This document shows positions 5,166 to 5,533 of a stretch of 5,533 nucleotides of DNA, piece after piece. Both the position numbers and the translations under genes were made by a program. How positions within the stretch are numbered: position 1 is the stretch's first letter; each line of letters begins with the position of its first letter. Source of the stretch: Ignavibacteriaceae bacterium (GTDB lineage: Bacteria > Bacteroidota > Ignavibacteria > Ignavibacteriales > Ignavibacteriaceae). The stretch spans positions 1-5,533 of the forward strand of contig JANWIS010000044.1 of the NCBI GenBank assembly GCA_025449775.1, written 5' to 3'. The notes under the pieces were generated by a model, which saw only the letters and a program-made list of their open reading frames with translations, made no database searches and was not told the origin of the DNA.

Positions 5166-5533
5166 TTACAGAAATTTATTTTTCAGGGCTTTCTGCACAA
5201 CGGGCGGAACAAATTCACTTACATCACTCTTTAAGCTTGCAAGGTTCCTGATTATTGTTGAATTAAGATAAGTGAACTTTTCGTTGGGCATTAAAAAAAC
5301 TGTGGTAATATTGTTTGCAAGTTTTCTGTTCATTAACGCCATTTGAAATTCGTACTCAAAATCGCTCACAGCACGCAACCCTCTTAATATTCCTGATGCA
5401 CCGACAGCTTTTGCATGTTCAACCACCAATCCGTCGAATGAATCAACAGAAACATTTTGAATATCTTTCAAACTTTCCTTCAGCATATTTACTCTTTCTT
5501 CAGTCGTGAACAGGGGGGCTTTACCGGGATTGA
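5166..5533 (-). CDS. coaD: Phosphopantetheine adenylyltransferase (PPAT), N-terminus missing at right edge
   Basis: CoaD transfers AMP from ATP to 4'-phosphopantetheine, giving dephospho-CoA, the penultimate step of coenzyme A synthesis in the cytoplasm. The frame is open from the right edge; 121 codons plus two bases are visible of a protein that is usually about 160 residues. The fragment begins NPGKAPLFTTEERV, which aligns with the E. coli NPSKKPMFTLEERV segment, so translation does not begin at the internal ATG at 5486. The diagnostic block RGLRAVSDFEYEFQMALMNR is at visible residues 50-69 and contains the Arg that contacts substrate phosphate in known PPATs. The late nucleotide-binding motif reads YLNSTIIR where many enzymes have FISSS or ISST. 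The tail EFVPPVVQKAL is typical. The TxGH ATP motif and catalytic Lys lie outside the window. Stop at 5168-5166, 61 nt before the cupin start. Confidence 0.95.
   Translation of the reverse strand, partial: NPGKAPLFTTEERVNMLKESLKDIQNVSVDSFDGLVVEHAKAVGASGILRGLRAVSDFEYEFQMALMNRKLANNITTVFLMPNEKFTYLNSTIIRNLASLKSDVSEFVPPVVQKALKNKFL

Noticed and set aside
5315..5509. Plus-strand 64-codon frame opposite coaD
   Set aside because: It is antisense to the conserved PPAT core; composition follows from the opposite-strand codons.

Overview
The window looks like chromosome from an AT-rich, Gram-negative member of the Bacteroidota/Ignavibacteriota side of the tree. The best pointer is the C-terminus of the 559-residue protein at 3023-4702. 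It carries a textbook type IX secretion (Por) sorting domain with the NYPNPFNPGTKI signature, followed by LKVYDVLGNEI, a style especially common in Ignavibacteria. Two large secreted Asp-box beta-propeller proteins and a secreted NTF2-like protein whose signal peptide ends in LNAQ fit the same group. The assignment is inference from protein style, not from a marker gene.

Layout from left to right. (1) 1-1727, minus strand: the N-terminal 575 residues of a very repetitive secreted protein that runs off the left edge, with twelve Asp-box blades of 41-47 residues and the beginning of another. (2) 1809-2252, minus: a small DinB/DUF1572-type four-helix protein with a likely His metal site. (3) 2268-2720, minus: a secreted DUF4440/NTF2-like protein only 15 nt upstream of dinB, so these two are almost certainly one operon. 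The propeller gene lies 81 nt downstream of dinB and may be read through or have its own promoter. (4) 2721-3022: a 302-bp divergent intergenic region with several short repeats and a 16-codon upstream ORF behind a near-perfect Shine-Dalgarno. (5) 3023-4702, plus: a secreted six-Asp-box propeller with an Fn3-like domain and a T9SS tail. (6) 4722-4778: a strong hairpin terminator shared by two convergent transcription units. (7) 4781-5104, minus: a single-domain cupin. (8) 5166-5533, minus: the C-terminal three quarters of phosphopantetheine adenylyltransferase (coaD), cut by the right edge.

The window mixes one core housekeeping gene (coaD, coenzyme A synthesis) with envelope or secreted proteins of unknown target. 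I see no mobile element, RNA gene, CRISPR array or obvious defence system. The most unusual things are RNA-level structures: a perfect 14-bp inverted repeat over the dinB stop codon, a hairpin that buries the cupin Shine-Dalgarno, and the upstream ORF before the T9SS-targeted propeller.
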